Notes: a model not told the origin generated them from the sequence alone. DNA of 64,000 bases from Kaistella sp. SH40-3 (GCF_030686865.1 NZ_JAQYUS010000008.1:79023-143022), one strand, 5' to 3'. Positions 43,911 to 53,991 are shown, counted from the stretch's first letter. Numbers and translations: made by a program.

Positions 43911-43937
43911 TCGAGTAATTTTTAAAAACTAACAATT

Positions 43938-44213
43938 ATGAAAAACTGGAAATTTGCCTCTTTAATCGAAGTTGAAAAAGAATTTAAAGTAGAAGGAATT
44001 AATATTTGGAATCATTATTGGCATTGCTCTGACCGTAAGATTGAAGTTATTGGACCGCTCAGCGGAAATCCGTATCTATTCAATGAATACGAAATTAGAA
44101 CTCCGGAAAAAACAATCACTTTCGTAGTGGGAGAATTTTCTGAAGGAAGAATTGGACTTTATCTATTAGAAGAAGACGCGATTAATGCGCATCAAACTAC
44201 TAATGCCCTATAA
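43938..44213 (+). CDS. Unrecognised 91-aa protein in the paa cluster
   Basis: 91 aa with no signal peptide or membrane segment. It starts [16 protein letters not shown] and has aromatic-rich [20 protein letters not shown]. It is not PaaB: it lacks the PaaB start and spacing. It lies 27 bp after paaE and 17 bp before paaA on the same strand, so it is co-transcribed. I do not recognise a family. A role as a small subunit or accessory factor of the oxygenase is possible but only by position. Confidence 0.8.
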   Translation: MKNWKFASLIEVEKEFKVEGINIWNHYWHCSDRKIEVIGPLSGNPYLFNEYEIRTPEKTITFVVGEFSEGRIGLYLLEEDAINAHQTTNAL

Positions 44214-44230
44214 TTTTTAGAAGACACCTT

Positions 44231-45175
44231 ATGAATCACGAAAAATTTTTAGAATACGTACAAGCCGAAAATAAAGTAGAACCAAAAGACGTAATGCCCG
44301 ATGACTACAGAAAGTTATTGGTAAGACAGATTTCGCAACACGCGCATTCCGAAATTGTAGGGATGTTGCCGGAAGCCAACTGGATTTCGCGCGCTCCTAC
44401 TTTGAGAAGAAAAATGGCACTTTTGGCGAAAATTCAGGATGAGGCGGGACACGGTCTTTATTTATATGCTGCGACAGAAACTTTAAATAATGGAGAAATC
44501 GCTGCAGACCGAGATTCTACTTACAATGATATGCTTTCCGGAAAAGCAAAGTACTCCAGCATTTTTAATTATCCTGCACTTTCTTGGGCAGATATTGGAG
44601 CAATCGGCTGGCTCGTTGATGGTGCTGCGATTATGAATCAGGTAATGCTGATGGGGAATTCTTACGGTCCATATTCCCGAGCAATGGTAAGAATTTGTAA
44701 AGAAGAATCTTTTCACCAGAGACAAGGTTATGAAATTTTGATGACGCTTTGCCGTGGAACGAAAGAACAGAAAGATTTAGCACAAGAAGCGCTGAACCGT
44801 TTTTGGTGGCCAGCATTAATGATGTTCGGACCAAATGATGCCGATTCTCCTAACTCTCAAAAATCGATGAATTACAGAGTAAAACGGGAAAGTAACGATT
44901 CTCTTCGTCAACGGTTTGTAGATGTAACGGTTTCGCAGGCAGAATTTTTAGGTTTAAAAATTCCGGATGAAAATCTAAAATGGAACGAAGAAACCCAACA
45001 TTACGATTTCGGTGAATTGCCTTGGGATGAATTTATGGAAGTTTTAAAAGGAAACGGACCGTGTAATAAGAAACGTTTGGAGACTAAAAGAAAAGCGCAA
45101 AGGGAACATTCTTGGGTGAAGGATGCTGCGATGGCTTTTGCAGCGAATATGAAAAAGGAAATAGTAAATAATTAA
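44231..45175 (+). CDS. paaA: 1,2-phenylacetyl-CoA epoxidase catalytic subunit PaaA
   Basis: 314 aa, the usual PaaA length. Diiron carboxylate-bridge motifs are [26 protein letters not shown] (ExxH) and [15 protein letters not shown] (second ExxH). It hydroxylates/epoxidises phenylacetyl-CoA together with PaaC (structural) and PaaB, using electrons from PaaE. Without PaaC nearby its activity is uncertain. Two hairpins follow the stop and end the cluster. Confidence 0.94.
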   Translation: MNHEKFLEYVQAENKVEPKDVMPDDYRKLLVRQISQHAHSEIVGMLPEANWISRAPTLRRKMALLAKIQDEAGHGLYLYAATETLNNGEIAADRDSTYNDMLSGKAKYSSIFNYPALSWADIGAIGWLVDGAAIMNQVMLMGNSYGPYSRAMVRICKEESFHQRQGYEILMTLCRGTKEQKDLAQEALNRFWWPALMMFGPNDADSPNSQKSMNYRVKRESNDSLRQRFVDVTVSQAEFLGLKIPDENLKWNEETQHYDFGELPWDEFMEVLKGNGPCNKKRLETKRKAQREHSWVKDAAMAFAANMKKEIVNN

Positions 45176-45184
45176 TTGCCGCTC

Positions 45185-45304
45185 AAAACTTTTCAACCAC
45201 AAAAACAAGAAAAGTTTTATTAAATAAGTTATTCAAAAGCTTGCAAAAGGATTATCGGTTTAAGATTTCACTTTTTGTACTCTTCTGAATAACTTCTTTT
45301 TTTT
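45185..45304 (+). terminator. Tandem hairpins ending the paa cluster
   Basis: AAAACTTTTC (45185) pairs with GAAAAGTTTT (45209-45218). Then AAGTTATTCA (45226) pairs with TGAATAACTT (45286-45295) across a 50-nt loop, followed by CTTTTTTTT. The second is the likely terminator. Confidence 0.65.
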
Positions 45305-45359
45305 AATAATCTCTTTCGAGATTTAGAACAACACTACTCAATTAATAAAATCTAAATAT

Positions 45360-46277
45360 ATGATTTGGCAAGGACGCTTCGATGGTGATGAACCTTTATA
45401 TCACAGAATTTTTCAACGGGTTTCTCTGGAAGATGATTACGATACCATTTCAACGAACGATTTCGTTTTACACGGTTTTGCAGTTGATGAAGGCGTGAAA
45501 CGCAATAAAGGAAGAGTCGGCGCACGAAACGCACCAGATATTATTCGAAAAAATATTTCTAATTTCCCTGTTATCAGTCCTGGTTTTACTTTAAAAGATT
45601 TTGGTAATATTGATTGTGAAAATGAGGATTTAGAAAACGCCCAGAATAAACTTGCAGAAAAGATTAAAATCGTTTTACAGAAAGGAGGCAAATCAGTCGT
45701 ATTCGGTGGCGGACATGAGGTTATGTTTTCTCATTATTCTGGAATAAAAAAAGCATTTCCAGATAAAAAAATAGGTATCATTAATATAGATGCCCATTTC
45801 GACAATCGCGAAATCGACCCAAGTATAGGTCCAAGTTCAGGAACAGGATTTTGGCAGATTGCTCAGGAAGGCGATATTCATTCTTTACATATCGGTATTC
45901 AAAGAAATTCAAATACATTAAAACTATTTGATACTGCACATGAATATAATATGAAATATATTTTAGCAGACGAACTTTTCTTTGAGAATCTACCAAACCT
46001 TTACGCTAAACTCAATGAATTCATTAATCAATCAGACGTTGTTTATCTAACTGTTTGTATGGACGTTTTCAATGTTTCAGTTGCACCAGGAGTTTCCGCC
46101 TTGGCTTATAATGGAATTTTTGCCGATGCCGCTTTCATGCATTTGTTCAAACTTATTTTAACGTCTGACAAATTAATTGCGATGGATGTCGCAGAAGTCA
46201 ATCCCATGTATGACACCAACGAAATCACCGCAAGACTCGCAGCATCTTTTATTAACGAGTGGTTTATGATCAAATGA
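45360..46277 (+). CDS. hutG: Formimidoylglutamase
   Basis: 305 aa, arginase fold. Metal motifs are VFGGGHEVMFS and NIDAHFDNREIDPS. The third motif reads TVCMDVFNVSVAPGVSA, where a Cys occupies the place of the first Asp of the usual DxD. This appears typical of the Bacteroidetes branch. It converts N-formimidoyl-glutamate to glutamate and formamide in histidine degradation. No other hut genes are in the window, so the substrate rests on family resemblance. A different ureohydrolase activity cannot be excluded. Confidence 0.85.
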   Translation: MIWQGRFDGDEPLYHRIFQRVSLEDDYDTISTNDFVLHGFAVDEGVKRNKGRVGARNAPDIIRKNISNFPVISPGFTLKDFGNIDCENEDLENAQNKLAEKIKIVLQKGGKSVVFGGGHEVMFSHYSGIKKAFPDKKIGIINIDAHFDNREIDPSIGPSSGTGFWQIAQEGDIHSLHIGIQRNSNTLKLFDTAHEYNMKYILADELFFENLPNLYAKLNEFINQSDVVYLTVCMDVFNVSVAPGVSALAYNGIFADAAFMHLFKLILTSDKLIAMDVAEVNPMYDTNEITARLAASFINEWFMIK

Positions 46278-46370
46278 AAAACACATCATTCGATCTAAGC
46301 ATTCAAATATAATTATCTTATTTTTGATTATTCCATTAATATAAAGTACTTTTCAATTACCATAATTACA

Positions 46371-46408
46371 AGAAAAAATCCCAATACATTTTTGTATTTA
46401 TTTTTTCT
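46371..46408 (+). terminator. Probable terminator of hutG
   Basis: Nested pairs AGAAAAAA/TTTTTTCT and AATACA/TGTATT surround a T4 loop and end in a T-run. Confidence 0.6.
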
Positions 46409-46484
46409 AAAAGCTGAATTTAATTAAGGTGAAAGTCATTAAATACCCTTTAGATTATAGATTCTTTGATGATCATGTCAGGAA

Positions 46485-46530
46485 ATGTTCTTAAATTAGC
46501 TGCGAAGTTATTGGGAACATGCTAATTAAG
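46485..46530. promoter_or_regulatory. Interleaved inverted repeats (A-B-A'-B')
   Basis: ATGTTC (46485-46490) then TTAAATTAGC (46491-46500); after 14 nt, GAACAT (46515-46520) then GCTAATTAAG (46521-46530). A pairs with A' and B with B' (one bulge), giving two competing hairpins or a pseudoknot. The structure lies about 70 bp upstream of the acpP -7 box. Confidence 0.45.
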
Positions 46531-46601
46531 TTTTACCAAATTTAATCTTAGATTAATACTTTAATTATTCTTAAAAAAACTTCAAATCATAAAGAATTTT
46601 A

Positions 46602-46609
46602 TATATTTG
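46602..46609 (+). promoter_or_regulatory. -7 box of acpP
   Basis: TATATTTG, 32 bp upstream of the acpP ATG. Confidence 0.65.
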
Positions 46610-46641
46610 CACCAATTAACAATTAATTAAAATAAATTACT

Positions 46642-46881
46642 ATGTCAGACATTGCATCAAGAGTAAAAGCTATTATCGCTGATAAACTCGACGTTGAAGA
46701 AACAGAAGTAACTCCAGAAGCTAGCTTCACTAATGATTTAGGAGCTGATTCTTTGGATACTGTAGAATTAATCATGGAATTCGAAAAAGAATTTAACATT
46801 CAAATCCCTGATGACCAAGCAGAGAAAATTACTACGGTAGGACACGCTATTGCTTACATTGAAGAAGTAGTGAACAAATAA
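46642..46881 (+). CDS. acpP: Acyl carrier protein
   Basis: 79 aa, strongly acidic. The 4'-phosphopantetheine site is Ser37 in [15 protein letters not shown]. It carries growing acyl chains for type II fatty-acid synthesis in the cytosol. It is followed by fabF (27 bp), rnc, the IPExxxVDY gene and pyk, with overlaps or short gaps throughout. acpP-fabF-rnc is a widely conserved cluster. Confidence 0.98.
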   Translation: MSDIASRVKAIIADKLDVEETEVTPEASFTNDLGADSLDTVELIMEFEKEFNIQIPDDQAEKITTVGHAIAYIEEVVNK

Positions 46882-46908
46882 TATTCTATCAACAAAGAAA
46901 AAAAATTT

Positions 46909-48153
46909 ATGGAATTAAAAAGAGTAGTTGTAACTGGCTTTGGTGCGATTACGCCTGTCGGAAAAAACGCTAAAGAATTCTGGGAAAGCCTTGTAAAAGG
47001 TGAGAGCGGAGCTGCTCCTATTACTCTTTTTGATGCCACAAAATTCAAAACCAAATTCGCGTGTGAAGTCAAGAACTTTGATCCATTGGAACATTTCGAT
47101 AAGAAAGAAGCCAAAAAGATGGATCGTAACACGCAATTAGGTCTTATTGCAGCAAGAGAGGCCGTAGAACATTCCGGTATTATCTCAGACAGTTTAGACC
47201 GAAATCGTGTAGGCGTAATTTGGGGTTCTGGAATTGGCGGTTTAGAAACTTTTGAAAAAGAAGTATTGGGTTGGGCGAATGCAGACATTCCAAGATTCAA
47301 TCCTTTCTTTATTCCAAAGATGATTGTCGATATCACACCAGGACACATTTCAATTGAGTACGGCTTTCATGGGCCTAACTATGCAACAGTTTCTGCATGT
47401 GCATCTTCTGCAAACGCATTAATCGATTCTAAGATGCTCATCCAATTAGGAAAAGCAGATGTAATTGTTTGTGGTGGATCTGAAGCAGCAGTTACTGCAA
47501 GTGGCGTTGGCGGATTTAACGCAATGATGGCACTTTCGACCAGAAATGATGATCCAAAAACAGCCTCAAGACCATTTGACAAAGACAGAGATGGATTTGT
47601 TCTTGGTGAAGGAGCAGGTTGTATTATTTTGGAAGAATATGAGCACGCTGTAAAACGTGGCGCAACAATTTACGCTGAATTAAAAGGAGGTGGAATGAGT
47701 GCAGATGCCTATCACATGACGGCACCTCACCCTGAAGGTTTAGGCGCTTATCTCGTAATGAAAAACTGTTTAGAAGACGCTGGTATTACTGCCGATGAAG
47801 TAGATCACATCAATATGCATGGGACCTCTACTCCATTGGGAGATATTGCAGAATCTAATGCAATTTCAAAATTATTGGGAGAACACGCTTTCGACATTCA
47901 GATTAATTCTACCAAATCGATGACTGGCCATTTACTTGGTGCAGCAGGAGTTGTTGAAGCAATTGCAGCAATACACACCATTATCCACAACATCGTTCCA
48001 CCTACCATTAATCATTTTACTGATGATGAAAGGATTGACAGCAGATTAAATTTTACATTTAATCATGCAGTGAAGAAAGAGGTGAATGTTGCAATGAGTA
48101 ATACTTTCGGTTTCGGCGGACACAATGCTTGTGTGCTCTTTACCAAAATTTAA
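46909..48153 (+). CDS. fabF: Beta-ketoacyl-ACP synthase II
   Basis: 414 aa. The catalytic triad is Cys in TVSACASSANAL, His in NMHGTSTPLGD and His in STKSMTGHLLGAAG, the Cys-His-His arrangement of elongating KAS enzymes. The C-terminal NTFGFGGHNACVLF is diagnostic. It condenses malonyl-ACP with acyl-ACP in fatty-acid elongation. Directly downstream of its carrier protein gene acpP. Confidence 0.97.
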   Translation: MELKRVVVTGFGAITPVGKNAKEFWESLVKGESGAAPITLFDATKFKTKFACEVKNFDPLEHFDKKEAKKMDRNTQLGLIAAREAVEHSGIISDSLDRNRVGVIWGSGIGGLETFEKEVLGWANADIPRFNPFFIPKMIVDITPGHISIEYGFHGPNYATVSACASSANALIDSKMLIQLGKADVIVCGGSEAAVTASGVGGFNAMMALSTRNDDPKTASRPFDKDRDGFVLGEGAGCIILEEYEHAVKRGATIYAELKGGGMSADAYHMTAPHPEGLGAYLVMKNCLEDAGITADEVDHINMHGTSTPLGDIAESNAISKLLGEHAFDIQINSTKSMTGHLLGAAGVVEAIAAIHTIIHNIVPPTINHFTDDERIDSRLNFTFNHAVKKEVNVAMSNTFGFGGHNACVLFTKI

Positions 48154-48168
48154 GACCCAGAAAATTCT

Positions 48169-48939
48169 ATGGAGTTAAAGAAATACATTTCTAAATTCCT
48201 AGCTAGAAGAAAAAAAAATCTCTCGGAGAAAGACTATTTTTTAAGCAGTGAAATGACCAAAATTACGGGTTGTCCTGTTCGAGATATTAATTTATACCGT
48301 GAAGCATTTTCTTTAAAAACTTCATCTAAAACTAAGCAAACAAAAAACTACGAACGACTAGAGTTCTTAGGAGATTCGGTGTTGGGAACAATTATTTCCT
48401 GCCACCTTTTTGCGACTTATCCTGATGCAAATGAAGGATATCTTACCCAGATGAAGTCAAAAATTGTGAACCGGAAAAACCTCAATAAATTAGGGACTGA
48501 ACTTTCATTGACTAAATTTTTGCAAAACGAATCTAAAACTGCGCTCAGCGAAAATATCTCCGGAAATCTTTTTGAAGCCCTAGTAGGAGCAATATATCTT
48601 GACCAAGATTATGACACTTGTAGAAAAATTATTCTAGAAAGATTATTAACTCCGTCAGAGATTAACAAACTTGAGCACAAAATTGTAAGTTACAAAGGCT
48701 TACTGTTGGAATGGAGTCAAAAGAAAAAAGTGGTCATTAAATATGAAACTTTAGAGGAAGTTCAACCCAATAAAAATTTGGTTTTTAGAACTCATGTCTG
48801 GCTTGGTGACGATAAAATCTCTAATGCTACCGAAACTTCTAAGAAAAAAGCAGAAGAAAAAGCAGCACAAAGAGCATTTTATATTTTAAATAAAAAACAA
48901 AGTATTCTTGAAAACCCAAAAGTTCACTCTCGAGATTGA
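48169..48939 (+). CDS. rnc: Ribonuclease III
   Basis: 256 aa. The catalytic signature NYERLEFLGDSVLGTII spans about residues 58-74, with the second acidic cluster in NLFEALVGAIYLDQDYD. A double-stranded RNA-binding domain spans about 170-240 (YKGLLLEWSQKKK to KKKAEEKAAQRA). It processes rRNA precursors and other dsRNA. The 3' end overlaps the next gene by 32 nt. Confidence 0.96.
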   Translation: MELKKYISKFLARRKKNLSEKDYFLSSEMTKITGCPVRDINLYREAFSLKTSSKTKQTKNYERLEFLGDSVLGTIISCHLFATYPDANEGYLTQMKSKIVNRKNLNKLGTELSLTKFLQNESKTALSENISGNLFEALVGAIYLDQDYDTCRKIILERLLTPSEINKLEHKIVSYKGLLLEWSQKKKVVIKYETLEEVQPNKNLVFRTHVWLGDDKISNATETSKKKAEEKAAQRAFYILNKKQSILENPKVHSRD

Positions 48940-49378
48940 AGAAGACGATGAAATTACTTTAGGATTAGTACGTCTCATAAAAGAAGTTCCCGACTACGAA
49001 CTTTTTTACCATCTTAATTCCTTAAACCCATTTAAGTTTACCAGAATTAAAGATCTTCTATTTCAAGGAACATATTATGATTATTATTATCCAAGGTTTC
49101 AGGCATTTCATCATGATTCAAAAATTTGTATTCATTTCATTGCCAACAAGTCAAGTTACAGTGTTCAAAAAAAGATTTCAACAGAACTATTTAACACAGA
49201 GGTAGATACGAAATATTTACTCGATCACTTTCCGGATGTTAATTACATTATTAAGACTTCTGAACCATTTGATGATTTTTCAGTAATTTTGCTCCCTGAA
49301 AATCTTATGTTTCAGATTCAGGATTTTCAATTAAGCCCTATCGAGGAGCTTTATCAATTAATTCAATATTATGAATAA
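48908..49378 (+). CDS. IPExxxVDY family protein
   Basis: 156 aa. Starts with TTG at 48908 (KTQKFTLEIEEDDEITLGLV), because no ATG is available in frame before a late internal one. The start lies inside rnc by 32 nt. The family is named for an I-P-E-x3-V-D-Y motif; here the relevant part reads FPDVNYIIKTSEPF, so the motif is degenerate. This family sits between rnc and pyk in many flavobacteria. Cytosolic, function unknown. The end overlaps pyk by 8 nt. Confidence 0.82.
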   Translation: MKTQKFTLEIEEDDEITLGLVRLIKEVPDYELFYHLNSLNPFKFTRIKDLLFQGTYYDYYYPRFQAFHHDSKICIHFIANKSSYSVQKKISTELFNTEVDTKYLLDHFPDVNYIIKTSEPFDDFSVILLPENLMFQIQDFQLSPIEELYQLIQYYE

Positions 49379-50816
49379 ATATTTAAAAAAGACAAAAATT
49401 ATTGCAACCCTTGGCCCAGCATCTTCTGATAAAGAAACGATGACTCAGTTGGTTCAAGCTGGTGTAGATATTTTCAGAATAAATTTCTCTCACGCTGATT
49501 ATGATCTTGTTAGAAAAAACGTAGAAATGATCCGCGAAATTAATAAGGAACTTGGACAATCTGTCGGAATACTGGGAGATTTACAAGGTCCAAAACTTCG
49601 TGTAGGTATTGTAAAAGAAGGATCATATTTGAATCCAGGCGATATCCTAACCTTTACCAATGAAAAAATTGAAGGAGATTCTACAAGAGTTTACATGACG
49701 TATCAGAAGTTTCCTCAAGACGTAAAAGCCGGGGAAACAATCATGATTGATGACGGAAAATTGGTTCTACAAGTTATTGAAACCAATAATGTAGATACCG
49801 TAAGAGCAAAGACTATTCAGGGAGGACCGTTAAGTTCTAAGAAAGGCGTAAATCTTCCGAATACGAATGTTTCGCTTCCTGCCTTAACGGAAAAAGACAT
49901 AGAAGATGCTAACTTTATATTAGATCTTGAATTAGACTGGATTGCCTTATCATTTGTCCGTCACGCGCAAGATATTATTGATTTAAAAGAAATCATTAAA
50001 AATCACCCGACCAATAAGCAGAAAACCCCAATTATTGCAAAAATCGAAAAACCAGAAGGAGTCAAAAACATTGACGAAATCCTTATGGAATGCGATGGTT
50101 TGATGGTTGCCCGTGGTGATTTAGGTGTAGAAGTTCCAATGGAAGAAGTTCCAGCAATTCAGAAAAACCTGGTAGAAAAAGCACGTAAATATTCGAAACC
50201 GGTAATTATTGCAACCCAAATGATGGAGACTATGATTAACAGTTTAACACCTACCAGAGCCGAAGTAAATGACGTAGCAAACTCCGTGTTAGATGGTGCT
50301 GATGCAGTAATGCTTTCTGGTGAAACATCTGTTGGACGTTACCCTGTAGATGTGGTGAAAAACATGTCGAAGATTATTAAGAATATTGAGCAAACACATT
50401 TTTACAGACATAAAAACTCACCAATTGAACATGATTTCGATTGTATTGATGAACGTTTTATTACAAATAGAATATGTTTAGCAGCGGTAAGAATTGCAAA
50501 AACAACCAATGTTGAAGCAATTATTACTTTGACTTATTCAGGATATACGGCTTTTCAAATTTCTGCTCACCGACCGAATTCAAATATTATTGTTTTCAGT
50601 TCTAACAAACGCGTAATTACTATGTTGAATTTATTATGGGGAGTTCGTGCATTCTATTATGACATGCAAAAATCCACCGATGAAACGATCATTCAAGTGA
50701 ATATGCTGGCACATACTTACGGTTATGTGGAACAAGGTGATTTTGTTTTGAACCTTAATGCAACACCAGCTTATGAAGACGGAAAAACAAATACTTTAAG
50801 ATTAACCAACATTTAA
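49371..50816 (+). CDS. pyk: Pyruvate kinase
   Basis: 481 aa. The N-terminus is KTKIIATLGPASSDKETM, then IFRINFSHADYD, the signature IIAKIEKPEGVKNIDEIL and the metal/substrate loop MVARGDLGVEVPMEEVP, followed by ATQMMETMINS. The C-terminal allosteric domain is present. It converts PEP and ADP to pyruvate and ATP, the last glycolytic step. It is the last gene of the acpP cluster, followed by a strong terminator. Confidence 0.97.
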   Translation: MNKYLKKTKIIATLGPASSDKETMTQLVQAGVDIFRINFSHADYDLVRKNVEMIREINKELGQSVGILGDLQGPKLRVGIVKEGSYLNPGDILTFTNEKIEGDSTRVYMTYQKFPQDVKAGETIMIDDGKLVLQVIETNNVDTVRAKTIQGGPLSSKKGVNLPNTNVSLPALTEKDIEDANFILDLELDWIALSFVRHAQDIIDLKEIIKNHPTNKQKTPIIAKIEKPEGVKNIDEILMECDGLMVARGDLGVEVPMEEVPAIQKNLVEKARKYSKPVIIATQMMETMINSLTPTRAEVNDVANSVLDGADAVMLSGETSVGRYPVDVVKNMSKIIKNIEQTHFYRHKNSPIEHDFDCIDERFITNRICLAAVRIAKTTNVEAIITLTYSGYTAFQISAHRPNSNIIVFSSNKRVITMLNLLWGVRAFYYDMQKSTDETIIQVNMLAHTYGYVEQGDFVLNLNATPAYEDGKTNTLRLTNI

Positions 50817-50836
50817 GGTTTTTAATCAATTAATAT

Positions 50837-50866
50837 AATGCGTTCCAATGGAGCGCATTTTTTTTT
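50837..50866 (+). terminator. Terminator of pyk
   Basis: AATGCGTTCC pairs with GGAGCGCATT (one G-U) around AAT and is followed by nine T residues. Confidence 0.88.
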
Positions 50867-50895
50867 GAAGTGTAATAAGTAGAGAATAAAAAAGA

Positions 50896-50950
50896 ACGGA
50901 TAAATAATTATCCGTCCCTAAAATTTTAATTTTATCATTTGTGTTTAGAA
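50896..50950. repeat. Hairpin repeat, diverged copy 3
   Basis: ACGGATAA and TTATCCGT form an 8-bp stem with T-run on the minus strand (TCTTTTTT). The core TATCATTTGTGTTTAGAAT (50933-50950) is the reverse complement of the tail in copies 1 and 2, shortened by two bases. Relative to the terminator T-run, the core is in the opposite orientation to copies 1 and 2. Confidence 0.55.
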
Positions 50951-50982
50951 TGCAAAAATAAGTTATAAATCTATTTGAAATT

Positions 50983-50998
50983 TGTACAAGTTTGTACA
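50983..50998. promoter_or_regulatory. Perfect 7-2-7 palindrome, candidate operator
   Basis: TGTACAA-GT-TTGTACA lies 22 bp upstream of a TAAGTTTG -7 box and 50 bp before the ATG at 51049. The placement at or just above the -33 position fits an operator for the orphan gene. Confidence 0.65.
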
Positions 50999-51020
50999 GT
51001 TATAATTGTTAAATTTTTCC

Positions 51021-51028
51021 TAAGTTTG
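51021..51028 (+). promoter_or_regulatory. -7 box of the orphan gene
   Basis: TAAGTTTG, 20 bp upstream of the ATG at 51049. Confidence 0.6.
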
Positions 51029-51048
51029 TTTAACAAGTTAAAAAACAA

Positions 51049-52251
51049 ATGAATACCGACCGAAGAATTTTAAATGAACTAAGAATTTCGGTTTCAAATA
51101 AATTAGGGAAACAAATTTCTTCTTCAGTTCATTGCGATGAACTTTCTGCGGAAATTAATAAAATGGGAATCGTCATCAATCCACAAACTTTTAGAAGGTT
51201 TTTTGGGCTGATTAAGAATAGTGGCAAATTTCATATTTATACTTTAGACACGCTCGCACAATACTGTAATTTCAGGGATTATGCCGATTTCAAAAAAGGT
51301 CTTATTCAAAATGAAATCGATTTATTTTTAGAAAATCTGCACACTGAAACCGATGATTTTAATTACTGGTCTTTAAGTGAAACTATTTGTCGTAAAATTA
51401 TTGATTCTCCAACGCTGCTCATCGAGGTTCAGCATCAATTAATAAAATACCCTTTAGCCCGAACCTTTTTTATGGAGCATCATCCTCTGCGGGATTTAGC
51501 AGGAACGGTCTATGTGCAATATTTTCAGGATTATCTAAAATTTGAACAGAGCAATGAAGCAAAATTATTTGCATTCGGATTTTTATATATGGGCGCTTTT
51601 TTAACAGATAATAAGGAATTTAAATTTCTTTATTCCGAGCGAATAAAAAATATTGAACTCACTTCAGAAGTTTATGTTTTGCCTGCTGGCAGAAAATTCG
51701 GCGTTCTCCTTCTTGAATCCTGGTCAAAGAAAGACAAAAAAGATTTTAAAAAAATTTATAATCAGATGTTGATTGCAAGGGAAAATTATACGCATATCTC
51801 CGAAAAATCGGTTTGTAGTTTTGAGTATGCAGTGTTAGAACATTTAATTTTTACGGATAAGACTGAAGAAATGCGTTTTCTAATTGAGAACAATACTTTT
51901 CAAAAATACAATGATCGAGAATTTGTGCCGCAGGACAGAAAAGAAAACCACGACGTTTGCTGGAATATCATGTGTGCTGTGGCATATTTAAAAATGAAAG
52001 AACATAGCAAATGTGAACAATATTTGAATAAAGTGATCTTAGAAAATCTTTCTTTGGGTTGGAAAAAATACTATTCTATTCTTTTTTATTTTGTAAAATA
52101 TGAATTTGCAAATGATAAGGAAAGAATAACCATTAAAAACACCCTTGAAAAATTGATTGATGAAACACACTTTACTTTTTATTTAAAAAAAGTTGAAAAG
52201 TTAGAAATCAAGAATTTAAAAAATCAACAACTTAGAAAAGCAGTTTCATGA
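51049..52251 (+). CDS. Bacteroidetes-type protein of unknown function, possible DNA-binding N-terminus
   Basis: 400 aa, soluble, without signal peptide. Residues 1-85 (MNTDRRILNELRISVSNKLG; INPQTFRRFFGLIKNSGKFH; TLDTLAQYCNFRDYADFKKG) look like a short helix-turn-helix-type module. This module is also found at the start of other flavobacterial proteins of about 400 aa. The remainder is helical and could be a TPR-like superhelix (pairs such as CAVAYLKMKEHSKCEQYLNK). No known domain is recognised. The gene is monocistronic with its own promoter and a 16-bp palindrome upstream. Autoregulation by its own product is a testable guess. Confidence 0.8.
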   Translation: MNTDRRILNELRISVSNKLGKQISSSVHCDELSAEINKMGIVINPQTFRRFFGLIKNSGKFHIYTLDTLAQYCNFRDYADFKKGLIQNEIDLFLENLHTETDDFNYWSLSETICRKIIDSPTLLIEVQHQLIKYPLARTFFMEHHPLRDLAGTVYVQYFQDYLKFEQSNEAKLFAFGFLYMGAFLTDNKEFKFLYSERIKNIELTSEVYVLPAGRKFGVLLLESWSKKDKKDFKKIYNQMLIARENYTHISEKSVCSFEYAVLEHLIFTDKTEEMRFLIENNTFQKYNDREFVPQDRKENHDVCWNIMCAVAYLKMKEHSKCEQYLNKVILENLSLGWKKYYSILFYFVKYEFANDKERITIKNTLEKLIDETHFTFYLKKVEKLEIKNLKNQQLRKAVS

Positions 52252-52275
52252 TAAACCGTAAACAATTCCTAAAAA

Positions 52276-52310
52276 AATAATCCGTTCAAGAAATTGAACG
52301 GATTATTTTA
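52276..52310. terminator. Bidirectional terminator between the orphan gene and groEL
   Basis: AATAATCCGTTCAA pairs perfectly (14 bp) with TTGAACGGATTATT. TTTT follows on plus and T7 on minus. Confidence 0.88.
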
Positions 52311-52341
52311 AATATAATTTTAACCTTGTCGGTTTTGATTA

Positions 52342-53991
<1,650 letters not shown>

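Larger units (their letters stand above)
46278..46641. other. Non-coding region upstream of acpP
   Basis: 364 bp without an ORF. It holds a terminator hairpin (46371-46408), an interleaved inverted-repeat structure (46485-46530) and the acpP -7 box (46602-46609). Confidence 0.6.

Noticed and set aside
43938..44213. PaaB call for the 91-aa gene
   Set aside because: Position fits loosely, but the sequence lacks PaaB features; kept as unknown.
46854..47348. 164-codon minus-strand frame over fabF
   Set aside because: Shadow of fabF codons, no start context, overlaps the acpP end.
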